A stretch of DNA of 64,000 nucleotides, from the NCBI GenBank assembly GCA_035772735.1, contig JASDFA010000016.1, positions 144,348,501 to 144,412,500 of the forward strand, given 5' to 3'. This stretch comes from Datura wrightii (taxonomy: Eukaryota; Streptophyta; Magnoliopsida; Solanales; Solanaceae). The notes beneath the pieces were generated by a model. It did no database searches. It saw only the letters and a list, made by a program, of their open reading frames with translations, and was not told the DNA's origin. The translations under genes and the position numbers were made by a program. Below, in pieces: positions 33,463-46,261 of this stretch (position 1 is the stretch's first letter; the number at the start of each line of letters is the position of its first letter).

Positions 33463-33696
33463 GGGAACATTCATCCTCGAATGTGAGAAAACATACTGAG
33501 AAGTAGAGAAATGCAATCATCATACTCAAATATGGAACATATGTGCTGAAAACTGACGGAGTGACTGACTCCAAATGGAACTACATAACTGAACTGAATT
33601 CCTGAATCAAACATACATTTATTAACATGAAAGAAATTGGGCTACATTAGTTGAACATGAAACTAAACAGAGTTCTAAGGAAGAAACTGATACCTC

Positions 33697-35011
33697 AAGT
33701 TGAAACTAAGCCGGAAGGGAATAGATGCGGGTATGTAGCCATCATATCTTCTTTAGCTTCCCATGTAGCTCCATCAACATGTTGATTCCTCCATATAGCC
33801 TTGACTGAAGCTACTTCTTTGTTTCTTAGCTTTTGAACCTGACGATCCAGTATTTCCACTTAAACCATCCCATAACTAAGGTTGTCCTTCATACTGACAC
33901 TGTCCACCAGAACAACCAGAGCTGGATCACCCAAACACTTCTTTAAGAGAGATACATGTAAAACTGGATGAACTGAAGCTAATTCTGAGGGCAACTCCAA
34001 CTCACATGCTACCTTGCCAACTTGTTTCACAATCCAGTATGGGCCAACATTACGGGGATTGAGTTTCCCTTTCTTCCCAAACCTCATCACTCTGTTCATG
34101 GGAGATACCTTCAGAAACACCCAATCATCCACTTTGAACTCAAGCTCCCTCCTCCTCACATCCGCATAGGAATTTTGGCGGCTTTGAGCTATTTTCAACC
34201 TGTCCCTTATAAGCTAAACTTTCTCCTTGGCCTCATGGATAGAATTCGGTCCTATCATTGTTGCTTCATCAACCTCAAATCAACCAATAGGCGATCTACA
34301 TCTCTGCCCATAGAGAGCCTCTAATGGAGCTATCTGAATGCTGAATGGTAGTTGTTGTTATACGCAAATTCGGTAAGAGGAAAATGGTCATCCCAATTAA
34401 CCTTGAAGTTAGTCACACGCGCTCTCAACATTTCCTTGAGAGTATGAATAGTCCGCTCTGCATGACCATCTGTTTGCGGGTGAAATGCTGTGCTAAGCTT
34501 GACGTGAGTACAAAGTCCCTTTTGAAATGATTTCCAAAACTGGGAGGTAAAATGAGTACCTCTATATGATATGATGGACAAGGTCACTCCATGCAACTGA
34601 ACTAGCTCCCGAATATATAATTTAGCATAATCCTCTGTTGAATTGCTAGATTTTGTCTGGTAAGAAATAAGCTGCTTTAGTCAACCTGTCCACAACTACC
34701 CAAATGGAGTCATACTGCCGACAAGTGTGAGGAAACCCTGTGATGAAGTCCATATGGATCTCCTCCCACTTCTAAGTAGGAACACTGATGTCTTGAAGTA
34801 CACCTCCTGGTCTCTGGTTCTCAACCTTCACTTTTTGACAATTCGGACACTTAGCCATAAACTTCACTATGTTCTTCTGCATGCCATTCCACCAATAGAC
34901 TTCCCATAGGTCACGATACATCTTTGTGGCTCCTGGATGTATAGAGTATGTAGAACCATGAGCTTCATGCAACATCTGCTCCCTTAAGTCACCAACATCT
35001 GGTGCACACAA
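33697..35011 (-). pseudogene. F1 integrase with chromodomain-like tail
   Basis: From its N-terminus (right): the zinc-binding HHCC set in HEAHGSTYSIHPGATKMYRD ... CPNCQKVKVENQRPGG (34772-35011); a core with MHGVTLSIISYRG (canonical SDRG, so the second catalytic Asp is Tyr) and HPQTDGHAERTIHTL (34330-34596); then FLKVSPMNRVMRFGKKGKLN and VHPVLHVSLLKK (33860-34198); and the tail DRQVQKLRNKEVASVKAIWR ... TWEAKEDMMATYPHLFP (33697-33856). Stops between segments show decay. This would be the integration enzyme, with the tail read as chromodomain-like. Confidence 0.9.
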
Positions 35012-35017
35012 ACGATC

Positions 35018-36600
35018 CTAATATTGGAGCACACCATCTCTCCTTTTGGAGAAGACCTTTACCTTCTGATTTTGAATGGCTTCCTTCAAATTCACCAAAA
35101 TAGGATCCTCGTCTTTCCTAGCCTTAAAATCGGTCACCAAGGATGATTCTGACACACTCTGCATAATAACACCACCATCGGTCGAGTCAACCAAATGAAC
35201 TCCCAACCGTGCAAGCCGATGCACATCATTCACCAACTCCTTCCTCCCCTCATCTACATGGAACACACTCTCCATATAAAGACTACTAAGAGCATCTGCT
35301 ATCATATTAGCCTTTCCCAGATGGTAAAGGACACTCATATCATAATCCTTGAGTAACTCCAACCACCTCCTTTGAAGTAGATTTAGATCCGTCTGGGTAA
35401 ACACATATTGTAGGCTTTTGTGATCCGTAAACACATCTACAAGGATCCCGTACAGATGGTGTCTTAAAATCTTCAAAGCAAATACTACCGTTGTCAGTTT
35501 AAGATCATGAGTTGGATAATTCTTTTTAAGCACTTTCAGCTGCCTGGAGGCATAGGCTATAACTTTACTGTGCTGCATCAATACACAACCAAGGCTGAAC
35601 CTCAAAGCATCACAATATACCACAAACCCATTGGTGCCCTCAGGTTGGGTCAAAACTAGTGCTGAGGTGAGTCGAGTCTTCAACTCTTGGAAGCTCTTCT
35701 CACAGGCCTCTAACCATTGAAACTTCACTTTCTTCCAGGTCAGTTTGGTCAATAGTACTGCAATGGATGAAAACCCCTTAACAAATCTCCAATAATAACC
35801 AGCTAAACCCAAGAAACTCCTGATATCTGAAGGACTCACTGGTTTAGGCCAATTCTTCATCGCCTCTATCTTTTGAGAGTCTACCTGCACACCCTCACTT
35901 GACACCACATGGCCCAAGAGCGCCACTAAGTTAAACCAAAACTCATATTTACTAAATTTAGCATACAACTGGCGATCCTTAAGAGTCTGTAGCACCAGCC
36001 TCAAATGAGCGGCATGCTCCTTCTTGCTCCAAGAGTATATAAGGATATAATCTATGAACACAATCATGAGCATATCAAAATATGGCTTGAACACCCTATT
36101 CATCAAATCCATAAAAGCTGCAGGAGCATTCGTTAGTCTAAAAGACATAACTACAAACTCATAGTGACCATACTAAGTCTTGAAGGCCGTCTTCGAATTT
36201 CACTCTCCCCAACCTTGAGCTGATGGTATCAGAATCTGAGATCTATCTTTGAAAACCACTTAGCACCCTGAACCTGGTCTAACAAATCATCAATCTTAGG
36301 AAGAGGATACTTGTTCCTTATGGTAACTTTGTTCAATTGCTGATAATCAATGCACATACGAAGGGAACCATCCTTCTACCGGACGAAGAGAACTGGCGCA
36401 CCCCATGGGGATTTGCTTAGTTTGATGAAAACCTTGTCTGAAAGGTCTTTCAACTGCTTCTTCAACTCCTTTAACTTAGCTGAAGCCATTTTAAGGAGGA
36501 ATAGATATAGGTTGCGTATAGGGAAGAAGATCATACAAAAATAAATCTCCCTCTCAGGAGGGATTCCTGGTAGATCATCTGGAAACACTTCTGGGTACTC
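35018..36600 (-). pseudogene. F1 reverse transcriptase-RNase H
   Basis: RT starts at the right with VFPDDLPGIPPEREI and LKELKKQLKDLSDKVFIKLS.SPWGAPVLFV (36376-36588). It then has a broken middle. A long open frame follows (35018-36148) with FRLTNAPAAFMDLMNRVF and FIDYILIYS. The canonical active site is FIDDILIYS, so the second Asp is Tyr. RNase H has VVYCDALRFSLGCVLMQ, IAYASRQLK and FTDHKSLQYVF, then GKANMIADALSS. It joins integrase after ..DGVLQY. Confidence 0.92.
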
Positions 36601-36941
36601 ACAAAGTGCAAGGACTTACTGGATAGTTGGGGTCTTGGATGTAGCATCCTTAACCCTAACTAGATGGTACACGCAACCTTAGAAATCATATATCTGGCTT
36701 TAAGGTAGGAAATGAAATGGCCTACAAGCACTCTGAACTACCCTTCCATTCTAGACTGCCTCACCCGAAAATCTGAACTCTACTGCATGGGTTCTACAAT
36801 TTACTGAGGCATAACATGCATATCACCAATCCATGCCAAGGATAACATCAAAATTTTTCATGGCTAACTCTACTAAATCTGTTGAGGTGACTTTTGAAAG
36901 ACTGTGACAAGGCAATTTCTGTACACCCGTCTAGTTATAAC
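36601..36941 (-). pseudogene. F1 protease C-terminal fragment
   Basis: The sequence corresponds to the C-terminal half of the F2 protease (compare 40700-41090), including the stretch around the CYASINCRTH equivalent. It stops at the F2 junction and the Asp-containing N-terminal half is missing. About 300 bp of F1 was lost there. Confidence 0.7.
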
Positions 36942-38839
36942 TGAAAGACAGGTTGATGGGACAATACCCCAATTAACCCTATGATATTGAAACTGAAAGA
37001 GAAATAATAGAGTCTGAACATATGGCCCTCGGAACATGAGGATTCACCAAATAAGCTGTTGGCGAACACGGAGGAGTTACTGAAGAGGGTGAGCCTGAGA
37101 GCCAGGTCCTGTATCATGAAACGATACAACATAGAAAGTATGCGGTCAGTACGTGGAATGTATTAAGAATGCAAGGTAAGTAAAACGGATATTTAAAACA
37201 TACAAAACTCGTAAATGATCCCAAGAGTAGGACATCATGTTCGTATCATTGATCATCATGACATGTCATAAGGCCCAAAGCTTTTAAAACAGTCATAATG
37301 TAAATATAATAATAATCATAAGGAGAGAGTTTTACTTAACATTACTTGAGCCAAAATACATAATCATAACTCACATAAATCATGAGGTACAATGAGATAT
37401 TCTCTTAACCGACATACCCCAGATGAGCACACATAAAGCCCGACTTATAACCCTAGTTGGGAGGGTGTCCGTACCTTGCCAAGGGTAGAACCATGAAAGT
37501 GTGATATCACTATAAAAAGGGCCATTTGGGTTGGCGACACTCCCATAGGAGGTCCCAACATACCTACGATGGCACGTAGTTTGTGAGGTCCTGGGTAGAA
37601 CCTACACCCTGAGCCTACTCGGTGTTCGATACTACTCCCAAAACATATATAGTGCTCATAGTACAACATAGATGAATCCATGGGCTAGTTAAATCATGAT
37701 AATAATAGATATTCTTGTACATACGTGAACTAGCCATGACACAAGGCTCGTGAGTAGGCCAAAACACGATTCATGATTCAAAAGTTCAGACATACTTGTA
37801 AATCATGCATACAGCTTGAAATTCATTAAATCATGATGGGTAATATCATAAATCCATAATTCAAATCATAAAACATTCTGGGTTCGTAAATATTATCATT
37901 TGAAGAGAAGATCATAAATCGATTTATCATGGGTCATGTATAATTAGGCTAAATTCAATAGAAATCAAGAAATCGATAATATTATAAAAAAAATTTAAAT
38001 CATAAAGTTGATCAAAACCCTTTAGAATATAATAAGATTCAAAATCACAAAGCCCATTAGAAATCTTTAGATTTTTATATAAATCTACTTCAAACCCTAT
38101 TACTTTTGATAGAATTTTCATAAAATCGTAGAGAATTGGCATGGGTGAGGAAGCACCCATTCATAGCCTTATGTAACTGAGAATATATGGATCTTAAATT
38201 CCCTTGATTTCCCAAGAAGGAAATTGGAAGGACTGAAGACAAGAGCCTGGAATCACCTTAGATTACCTCTCTATGTTCTTGCATGCATGAATGCGGACTT
38301 AGAATAAATTATCCCCCTAAAAATCCCCCTTTCATAAGCTAAAACGACGTATTTTAGGGTCTCATAGCATGGAAAAGTCGAATATTCCCTTAATGAATCT
38401 GCCCTGAAAACTGGCCGGGTTGAACTAACAGACAGAACCAACAGGTCATTAGAGCTAAACGACGACCCGTTCTGTCGCTCATGGTTTGCACTACTGTAGC
38501 ATACTTCCAGAACTGACCAACATACCGACAGGACAACTCGTCCTATGGAACTACAATCCGTTACTTCGTCTGTTGTTTGCTCATCACAAAAGTTGAACCT
38601 TCTTATCACGAGCCTCACCACGACTCGTGGTTGCTTCCAATGAGTCGTGCTCTTGATCCGTCAACAACACTGGAAATTCTTGCATCAAACAATGACCAGT
38701 AACAACAACTCGTTATAATCCATAACGAGTCATTGGAAGGTCCATTGTATGCCACCTGCTGAACCCACCTCTTCCAACACCTGCTGACAATGGCTCGTTG
38801 TTCCCAACAATGAGTCGCTGTGTCGTCTGTTGTCTCCAC
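36942..38839 (-). repeat. F2 3' LTR, truncated at both ends
   Basis: It matches 42927-44825. It starts at TGAAAGACAGGTTGATGGG and ends at TGTCTCCAC, where it runs straight into integrase sequence. Short A/T-rich ORFs in it are not genes. Confidence 0.85.
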
Positions 38840-39262
38840 CTTTGAAATACATTACACATGCTCTCAACATGTCCTCAAGAGTTTGGATTGCTTATTTGGC
38901 TTGGCCATCCATTTGTGTATGAAAGGTTGTGCTAAGCTTAATTTGAGTCCCAAGACCCTTCTGGAAAGACCGCCAGAACGGGGAGGTAAACTAAGTACCT
39001 CGGTTTGAAATAATAGAAGGGCACTCCAGGAAGTCGAACCAACTCCCGAATATAAAATTTGGCATAATCATCCACTTAATCTGTGGTTTTCACTGGTAGG
39101 AAATGTTCCACCTTAGTCAACCTATCGACCACCACCTAAATGGAGTCATATTGTCGGCGAGTACGGGGCAACCCAGTTATGAAGTCCATAGTGATTTCTT
39201 CCCACTTCCAAGTAGGAATGCTAATATCCTGAAGTACGCATCCCAGCCTTTGGTGCTCAACC
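38840..39262 (-). pseudogene. F2 integrase remnant
   Basis: Two patches remain on the minus strand: the end of the zinc region (KVEHQRLGCVLQDI, then the start of the core near 39200), and the motif region LEDMLRACVMYFK at 38840-38880, where the LTR takes over. The zinc His pair and everything after MYFK are deleted. No activity is possible. Confidence 0.8.
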
Positions 39263-40680
39263 TTCTGACTTCAAATGGCTTCTTTCAGCTTTACCAACAT
39301 CGAAACCTCATCTTGTCTAGCCTTCACATCAGCCAACAAGGACGATTGGGATCCATTTTGCACGACAACACCGCCATCGGTCAAGTCAACCAATCTTACT
39401 CCCAACCTTGCAAGTCGATGGACATCTTTCACCAACTCCTTCTTTCCCACATCCACGTGGGACACACTCTCCATAGAGAGCCTATTAAGTGCGTCCGCTA
39501 CCACATCAGCCTTACCCGGGTGGTAAAGAACACTCATATCGTAGTCCTTAAGTAGCTCCAACCACCTATTTTGTCGAAGATTGAGATCTTTCTGTGTAAA
39601 TACATATCGCAAGCTCTTGTGGTCCATAAATACATCAATGTGGACCCCATACAAGTAATGCAACCATATCTTCAATGCAAACACCACCGTGGCCAACTCA
39701 AGATTATGGGTTGGGTAATTCTTCTCATGGATTTTCCACTGTCTTGAGGCATATGCTATCACTTTCCCATGCAGCATCAACACACACCCAAGTCCGATTC
39801 TTGAAGAATCACAATATACTACAAAATCATCAATACTCTTGGGTAGGGTCAACACTGCTACTGAAGTGACTCGCAAGCCTCCGACCAATAGAACTTTAAC
39901 TTTTTATGAGTCAACCTGGTCAATTGTGCTGTAATTGATATAAAACCATCAACAAACCTCTGATAGTAGCCTTCTAGGACCATTAAACTCTTAATTTATG
40001 AAGGATTCACCGGTCTAGGCCAACTCTTTACTGCTTCAATATTTTGAGAATCTACCTTTATGCCCTCACTCGATACCACATGGTCTAAGAATGCCACGTA
40101 GTCCAACCAAAATTCACACTTGCTAAACTTTGCATACAACTGTCAATCCTTGAGGGTCTAAAGCACAATTCTCAAGTGAGCGGCATGCTCCTCCTCGCTC
40201 GGAGAGTATATAAGGATCTCATCAATGAACAAGATCACAGACATTTCTAGATATTGCTTGAATACCCTATTCATCAAGTCCATGAAAGCTGAAGGGGCAT
40301 TGGTTAGTCCAAAAGACATAACAACAAATTCGTAGTGACCATATTGAGTCCTAAAAGCGATTTTCGGGATGTCACTCTGTCGAACCCTGAGCTGGTGATA
40401 CCCAGACCTGAGATCTATCTTTGAGAAACATATGGCGCCCTGAACCTGGTCAAAGAAGTCATCGATCCTAGGTAAGCGATACCTATTCTTGATGGTGACC
40501 TTGTTCAATTGCCAGTTATCAATACACATTCGAAGGGAACCATCTTTTTTCCAGGAAAAAATAACACCGGTGCACCCCATGGAGACTTGCTCAGCCTGAT
40601 AAAGCCCTTATCTAACAAGTCCTTCAATTGATCCTTCACTCCTTTAGCTCAGTTGAGCCATCCTATGGGGAGGAATAGAG
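39263..40680 (-). pseudogene. F2 reverse transcriptase-RNase H
   Basis: RT (40158-40580) has WKKDGSLRMCIDNWQLNK, KIDLRSGYHQLRVR, MSFGLTNAPSAFMDLMNRVF and FIDEILIYS. The second active-site Asp is Glu in place of the usual FIDD. RNase H (39271-39888) has DDFVVYCDSSRIGLGCVL, AYASRQWKIHEKNYPTHNLE, FMDHKSLRYVF (canonical TDH is MDH) and HPGKADVVADALNRLSM. The two frames are separated by shifts near 39900-40150. It would copy element RNA into DNA if intact. Confidence 0.92.
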
Positions 40681-41300
40681 ATGGGTTGTGTGTCGGGTAA
40701 GAGAATCAATTTCCCTCTTAGGAGGAACACCTGGCAAATCATCGGGAAAAACCTCCGGATACTCAGACACTATCGGAACTGAGGGGATAGTCGGGGTCTC
40801 AGACTCAACATCCCTAACCTTAACTAGGTGATACATGCATCCCTTAGAAATCATTTTGCTGGCCTTAAGATATGAAATAAACCGATCGGCTGGTACAACT
40901 GAATTACCCTTCCGCTCTAAAACTGACTCACCTATAAATCGGAATTCCACCATATGAGTCCTACAATTTATCGAAGCGTAACATGAAAACAACAAATCAA
41001 TACCCAAAATGATGTCAAAGTCAGTCATAGCTAACTCTACTAAGTCTGCGGAGGTAACCTTATGCAACACTGTAATGGGGCAACCTCTATACACCCGCCT
41101 AGCTACGATTGAATCACCGACTGGAGTAGATACCGACAGCAGCTCTGATAGAATTTTAGGGCTAACTCCAAAACAACTAGGAATATAGGGAGTCATAAAA
41201 GACAAAGTAGCTCCTAGATCTAACAAGGCATAAGCATTAATATGGAAGACTTGCAACATACCAGTGACCACATCTTGTGAAGCCTCCTGCTCCTGGAGGG
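40663..41300 (-). pseudogene. F2 aspartic protease
   Basis: An open frame of about 200 codons reads on the minus strand MVTGMLQVFHINAYALLDLG with DLGA as the active-site motif. It continues ATLSFMTPYIPSCFG, then FDIILGIDLLFSCYA (a second conserved segment), then runs into VPIVSEYPEVFPDDLPGVPP, the usual link to RT. It cleaves the gag-pol precursor in the family. A stop just before RT ends this frame. Confidence 0.85.
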
Positions 41301-42503
41301 GTACTAAAGCATAAAAGCTATTTTGGTTCTAACCGCCTACTGAACAAGTAGAGGCACCCTGCTAAGGGGGACATGCTGCTGGAGCGGCAGAACTAGTTGT
41401 TGTCACATGGTCCCCACCGACCCCTTATCTGGCTAAGGGGCAATCCCTAAGTCAGTGCCTGGGTTTGTACACCCGAAACACGTATTTGAGCCAACTAAGC
41501 ACCTCCCGCGATAATTCCTGCCGCACTTCGCACAAGCTAAAAAAAGTGCACTCCAGCTACATGCTACCTTGACCCCTCGAGCCTAAAGCCCTATGCCTCC
41601 GATCTCTTTTGAACCTAGATGACGTGCTGGCCTATGATGGAGCTGGAATGGTAGACCTGTGCTGGGACTGCTGACGCTGTTCACCCCCTGACCTGACCTG
41701 AGAATTCCCATAACTGTTGGTCCTGGCCCTCTTGGACTCCCTCTACCTTCGGTAGACTAACTCCATTTGCTGAGCGTGCAATACGATGCGGGGAAAGTCG
41801 ATATCCCAATGTAGCATGGTGATCCTGCAATCCTTATCCAAATAATCTTCCCCCCTATGCATGAAATGACTCACCCGAGACCTCTGGTCTGCCACCAACT
41901 CTGGAACGTACTTAGATAATCGAGTGAACTCTAATGCATACTCCTGAATAGTCATGTTTCCCTGCTTCAAATTAACAAACTCGTCCGTTTTGAGCTCCCT
42001 CATTTCTTGAGGGAAGAACCTATCAAAAATGTCGCGTGGAACTCTTCCTAGCCTATCGGTCCTGCACCCACTGCCTGGGCATCTCTCCACTGTTTGAACC
42101 ATATGTGAGCCACCCCCTTTAGGTAATAGGAGGTTAAGTCAACACACTCCCCATTGTTCACCCCTATAACCTAGGTGATCTTCAGAATCTCCTCAATGAA
42201 ATCGTGTGGATCCTCATCCATCTTCATCCCTGTGAACTCTTGAAGACTCATCCTCAAGAAATCCCTCACCTTGGCTGCCACCACATTCCTATTTTGAGGG
42301 TAATGCGCCACTATGTGATTTTGGACCTGGGTCATCATTGCCTGACCCAGTATCTCAATCGCTGCCCTAAACTCAGCATGGGTAGTTGGCTCTGGTACGT
42401 GCTCCTTGTGAACAGGTGGGGTTGGATCATGCTCCTCACCTTTGGCACCCTCATGATCATTACCATTACCATTCCTTCTGGTGTTCACTCAATTTGGAGG
42501 CAT
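41301..42503 (-). pseudogene. F2 gag
   Basis: The minus strand reads MNTRRNGNGNDHEGAKGEEH (from 42488), AEFRAAIEILGQAMM, VRDFLRMSLQEFTGMKMDED and HDFIEEILKIT, then after a break VPRDIFDRFFPQEMRELKTD, FVNLKQGNMTIQEYALEFTR and LVADQRSRVSHFM (41743-42102). This is the capsid of Del/Tekay type. The zinc-knuckle region near 41420-41540 is recognisable but broken. It is the particle protein in the family. Confidence 0.88.
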
Positions 42504-42695
42504 AATGTTGCAAACGTGAATTGGACGAGTTAGAAGAGTAAAGGACTTTCATCGCACGAAATAGATCATTAAAGAAGAGAATTTTTGCTAAACGTCTTGT
42601 AGCCTCTTCGTCATAAGTGTGGCGCGCTTCACATCCAAAAAAAAGACTCTACTTAACGCAGATTTTAGAAACACTACGGCACTTCAAAACCTTTG

Positions 42696-42707
42696 GCTCT
42701 AATACCA
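42696..42707 (-). other. F2 primer binding site (initiator tRNA-Met)
   Basis: The minus strand reads TGGTATTAGAGC, the complement of the initiator tRNA-Met 3' end with one C-to-T change (TGGTATCAGAGC). Confidence 0.85.
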
Positions 42708-42711
42708 AGTT

Positions 42712-44909
42712 TCTCACGACCCGCACATACTCCCGAATCGTAGACAGGGGATAAGGAGCCCTAAAAGACCCCAAGTCGGCCTATGGCATGAGCATACATC
42801 TAATTCATTCACATAAGCGGAAGACTTAACATGAGAAAATATAAACATTTCATAACAACGAAGAAAAGACTATACATGATCCACACACGACGCTTGAATA
42901 CAACTTATAGTCTGAAAAGCCTCTAATCATGAAAGACGGGTTGATGGGACAACACACCCACTAACCCTATGATACTAAAACTGAAAGAGAAACAATAGAG
43001 TTTTAACATATGGCCCTTAGAACATGAGGACTCACCAAATAAGCTAATGGCAAACTCGGTTGAGCTACTGAGGAGGGTGAGCCTGAGAGTCAGGTCCTGT
43101 AACATGAAACAATACAGCATAGAAAGTATGCAGTCAGTACATGGAATATATTGAGTATGCAAGGTAAGTAAAACGGACATTTAAAACATACAAAACTCAT
43201 AACTAATAGCAAGATTAGGACATCATGCTCGTATCATTGATCATCATAACATGTCATAAGGCCCAAAGTTTTTATAACAGTCATAATGTAAATATAATCA
43301 TAATCATAAGGAGAGAGCTTTTCTTAACATGACTTGATACAAAATACATAATCATTACTCGCATAAAAGCTGAGGAACGGTGGGAGATTCTCTTAACCAA
43401 CATACCGCATATGAGCACACATGAAGCCCGACTTGTAACCCTAGTCAGGAGGGTGTCCGTACCTTGCCAAGGGTAGAACCATGAAAGCATAATATCACCA
43501 TGAAAAGGGCCATTTGGGCCGGGAACAGTCCCATAGAAGGTCCCAACATACCTACGGTAGCACGTAGTTTATGAGGTCCAGTGCAAAACCTTGGCCCCGA
43601 ACCTACTCGGTGTTCGATAGTACTCCCAAAAAATATATATTGCTCATACTATAGAATACATGAATCCATGGGCTAGTTAAATCATGATAATAATAAACAT
43701 TCTTATAAATACGTGAACTAGCCATGACACAAGGCCCGTGAGTCGGCCAAAACACGATTTATGATTCAAAAGTTCATACATACTTGCAAATCATTCATAC
43801 AACTTGAAATTCATAAAATCATGATGGGTAATATCATAAATCCATAATTCAAATCGTAAAACATGTCGGGTTCGTAAATATCATCATTTGAAGAGAAGAT
43901 CATTTTTAATCGATTTATCATGGGTCATGTATAATTAGGCTAAATTCAATAGAAGTCAAGAAATAGATAATATTATTTAAAAAATTTAAATCATAAAGTT
44001 GATCAAAACTATTAAGAATATGATATGATTCAAAATCACAAAGCCCATTAGAAATCATTAGATTTTTATATAAATCTACTTCAAACCTTATAACTTTTGA
44101 TAGAATTTTCATAAAATCATAGAGAATTGGCATGAGTGAGGAAGGAAACACCCATTGATAGCATTACATACCTGAGAATATCTGGTTCTTAACCTCCCTT
44201 GATTGCCCAAGAAGGAAATTGGAAGGATTGAAGAGAAGAGCCTTGGATCACCTTAGGTTACCTCTCTATGTTCTTGCATGCATGAATGGGGACTTAGAAT
44301 ACATTATCTCCCTAAAAATCCACCTTTCATAAGCTAAAATGATGTAGTTTAGGGTCTTATAGCGTGGAAAATTCAAAAATGCCCTTAACGAATTTATCTT
44401 AAAAACTGTCCGAGTTGAACTAACGAACGGAACCTACAGGTCATTAGAGCTAACGATGACCCATTCTGTCGCTCGTGGTTTGCACTGTTGTAGCTTACTT
44501 TTGGAACTGAACAACAGACAGATAGGATGACTCGTCCTATGGAACAACTATCTGTTACTTCATCCTTTGTTTTCTCATACCAAAAGTTGAACCTTCTTAT
44601 CATGAGCCTGACCTCGACTCGTGGTTGCTTCCAAGGAGTCCTGGCCGTGATGCGTCATCAATACTGGAAATTCTTGCACCAAACAATGATCGGTAACAAC
44701 TACTCGTTACAACTCACAATGAGTCGTTGGAAGGCCCATTTTATGTCAACTGTTGAACCCCACCTCTTCCATCGCCTGCTGACAATGTCTCGTTGTTCCC
44801 AACAATGAGTCATTGTGTCATCCGTTGTCTCCACTGCCACCTAGCCTTCCCTAACCAATGACTGCATACAATGACCAGGTCTATACTTATTCACATCTTG
44901 GGTATTACA
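42712..44909 (-). repeat. F2 5' LTR
   Basis: It is 2198 bp, plus-strand TCTCACGACCCG (family TGTCACGACC) to GGGTATTACA. Weaker copies of the ACTCGTGG palindrome theme occur near 44560-44820. Confidence 0.9.
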
Positions 44910-46040
44910 GCTGGGCGCGCTAGTGGAGCTGCTATACTGGAGGCTGGGCCTCGGCTCCTATCATGACCTTATCTGGCTGCTGGACAATCTCTAAGCATAT
45001 GTATGGGCTTCCTGAACTAGAAGCAAAAACCTGTACCTGCCAAATACTGCCCTGTGTGTCTCCAGACACATCTGCCACACTCTGGAGGGTTGATTTCTGC
45101 GGGTTTGATACTCTGACTTCTAGAGCCTAATACTCATCCCTTTGATCGCGCTTGTACATGGATGGCACACTCATAGCTGAAGGCACTGGGGCTGAAGATC
45201 TCTGGTGGGACTGCTGACGGTGCCCAATAGGTCTCTACCGGGAGAATCCAAAGCTATTAGTCCTGGCCCTCTTGGCCTCCATCTCCCACTCACTCATCTG
45301 CACCACCTCCATCTGCCGGACATACAGGACTATCTGAGCAAAGTCAATATCCTGAAGAAGCATCACGGTCCAGCAATCCCTGACTAAGTAGTCTGCTAAT
45401 CCATGCACACTCCTGCTCACTCGGGCCTCTGATCTACCACCATCTCAGGTGCATACTTGAAAAAATGAGTTAACTCCAAGGCATACTCCTGACTGTCATC
45501 TTTCCTTGCTTTAGATTCACAAACTCGATTGCTTTGATCGACCTAATCTCCCGAGGGAAGAACCGATATAGAAAAGCGACATGAAACTCATCCCAACTGA
45601 TGGGGCCTTCTCCAACTGCCCTACTATCCTTCCATTGCTTGAACCAAATGTGCGCAACCCCCTTCAACTAGTATGAGGCTTAATTGGTGCACTCCTCCTC
45701 AGTCACCCCTATAATTTGGGTGATCATTAGAACCTCCTCAATAAACTCATGTGGATCCTCGTCCACCGTGGACCCAAGTAACTCCGGAGGGTTCATCCTC
45801 AGAAAGTCTCTAACTCTTATCGCTGCTGCATTCCCATTCTGAGGGATATGTGCTACCGCCTGCTGGTTGACCTGGGCATTCAAGGCCTAAACTAACATCT
45901 GAATAGAAGCCCTGAACTCCGCGTGGGCAACCTGCTCGGGTACATTTTCCTCATGAGCTAGTGGAGCCTACTGTTGCCCGTCTCCATTGCCATTCTCGTG
46001 GACATTTCCATTTTCATTTTTCCTTCCATTTAACTTTGCG
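44910..46040 (-). pseudogene. F1 gag
   Basis: On the minus strand the start is near 46040 (MPPRK). It includes RVRDFLRMNPPELLGSTVDE, HEFIEEVLMIT, MKGVAHIWFKQWKDSR, FLYRFFPREIRSIKAIEFVN and LKQGKMTV. The C-terminal zinc-knuckle part (about 44960-45110) is degenerate and ends at the F2 boundary. It is the Del/Tekay capsid, split by stops near 45668 and 45470. Confidence 0.88.
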
Positions 46041-46245
46041 AGGAGGCATGATTCTACAAACGCTTATAGCATGAGTTAGAAGGATAGAGAGACATTTCAT
46101 CGCACGACATAGATCATGAAAGAAGGGAACATATCCTAAATGTATCGCAGCCTCTTCGTCATAAGTGTGGCGTGCTTCACACCTATGAAAAAGACTCTAA
46201 CTTAACGCGGCCTTTCGGACACCCCAAGACACTTCAAAACCTAAG

Positions 46246-46257
46246 GCTCTAATACCA
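46246..46257 (-). other. F1 primer binding site (initiator tRNA-Met)
   Basis: The minus strand reads TGGTATTAGAGC, with the same single change as in F2. Confidence 0.85.
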
Positions 46258-46261
46258 AGTT

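Larger units (their letters stand above)
36942..44909 (-). mobile_element. F2: Tekay/Del-type chromovirus inside F1
   Basis: It is in minus orientation. The right LTR is complete (42712-44909, 2198 bp). The left LTR (36942-38839) lacks about 215 bp at its outer end and about 90 bp at its inner end. Gag, protease, RT and RNase H are readable; integrase is mostly deleted and the PPT is gone. No target duplication can be seen because of the left deletion. Confidence 0.88.
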
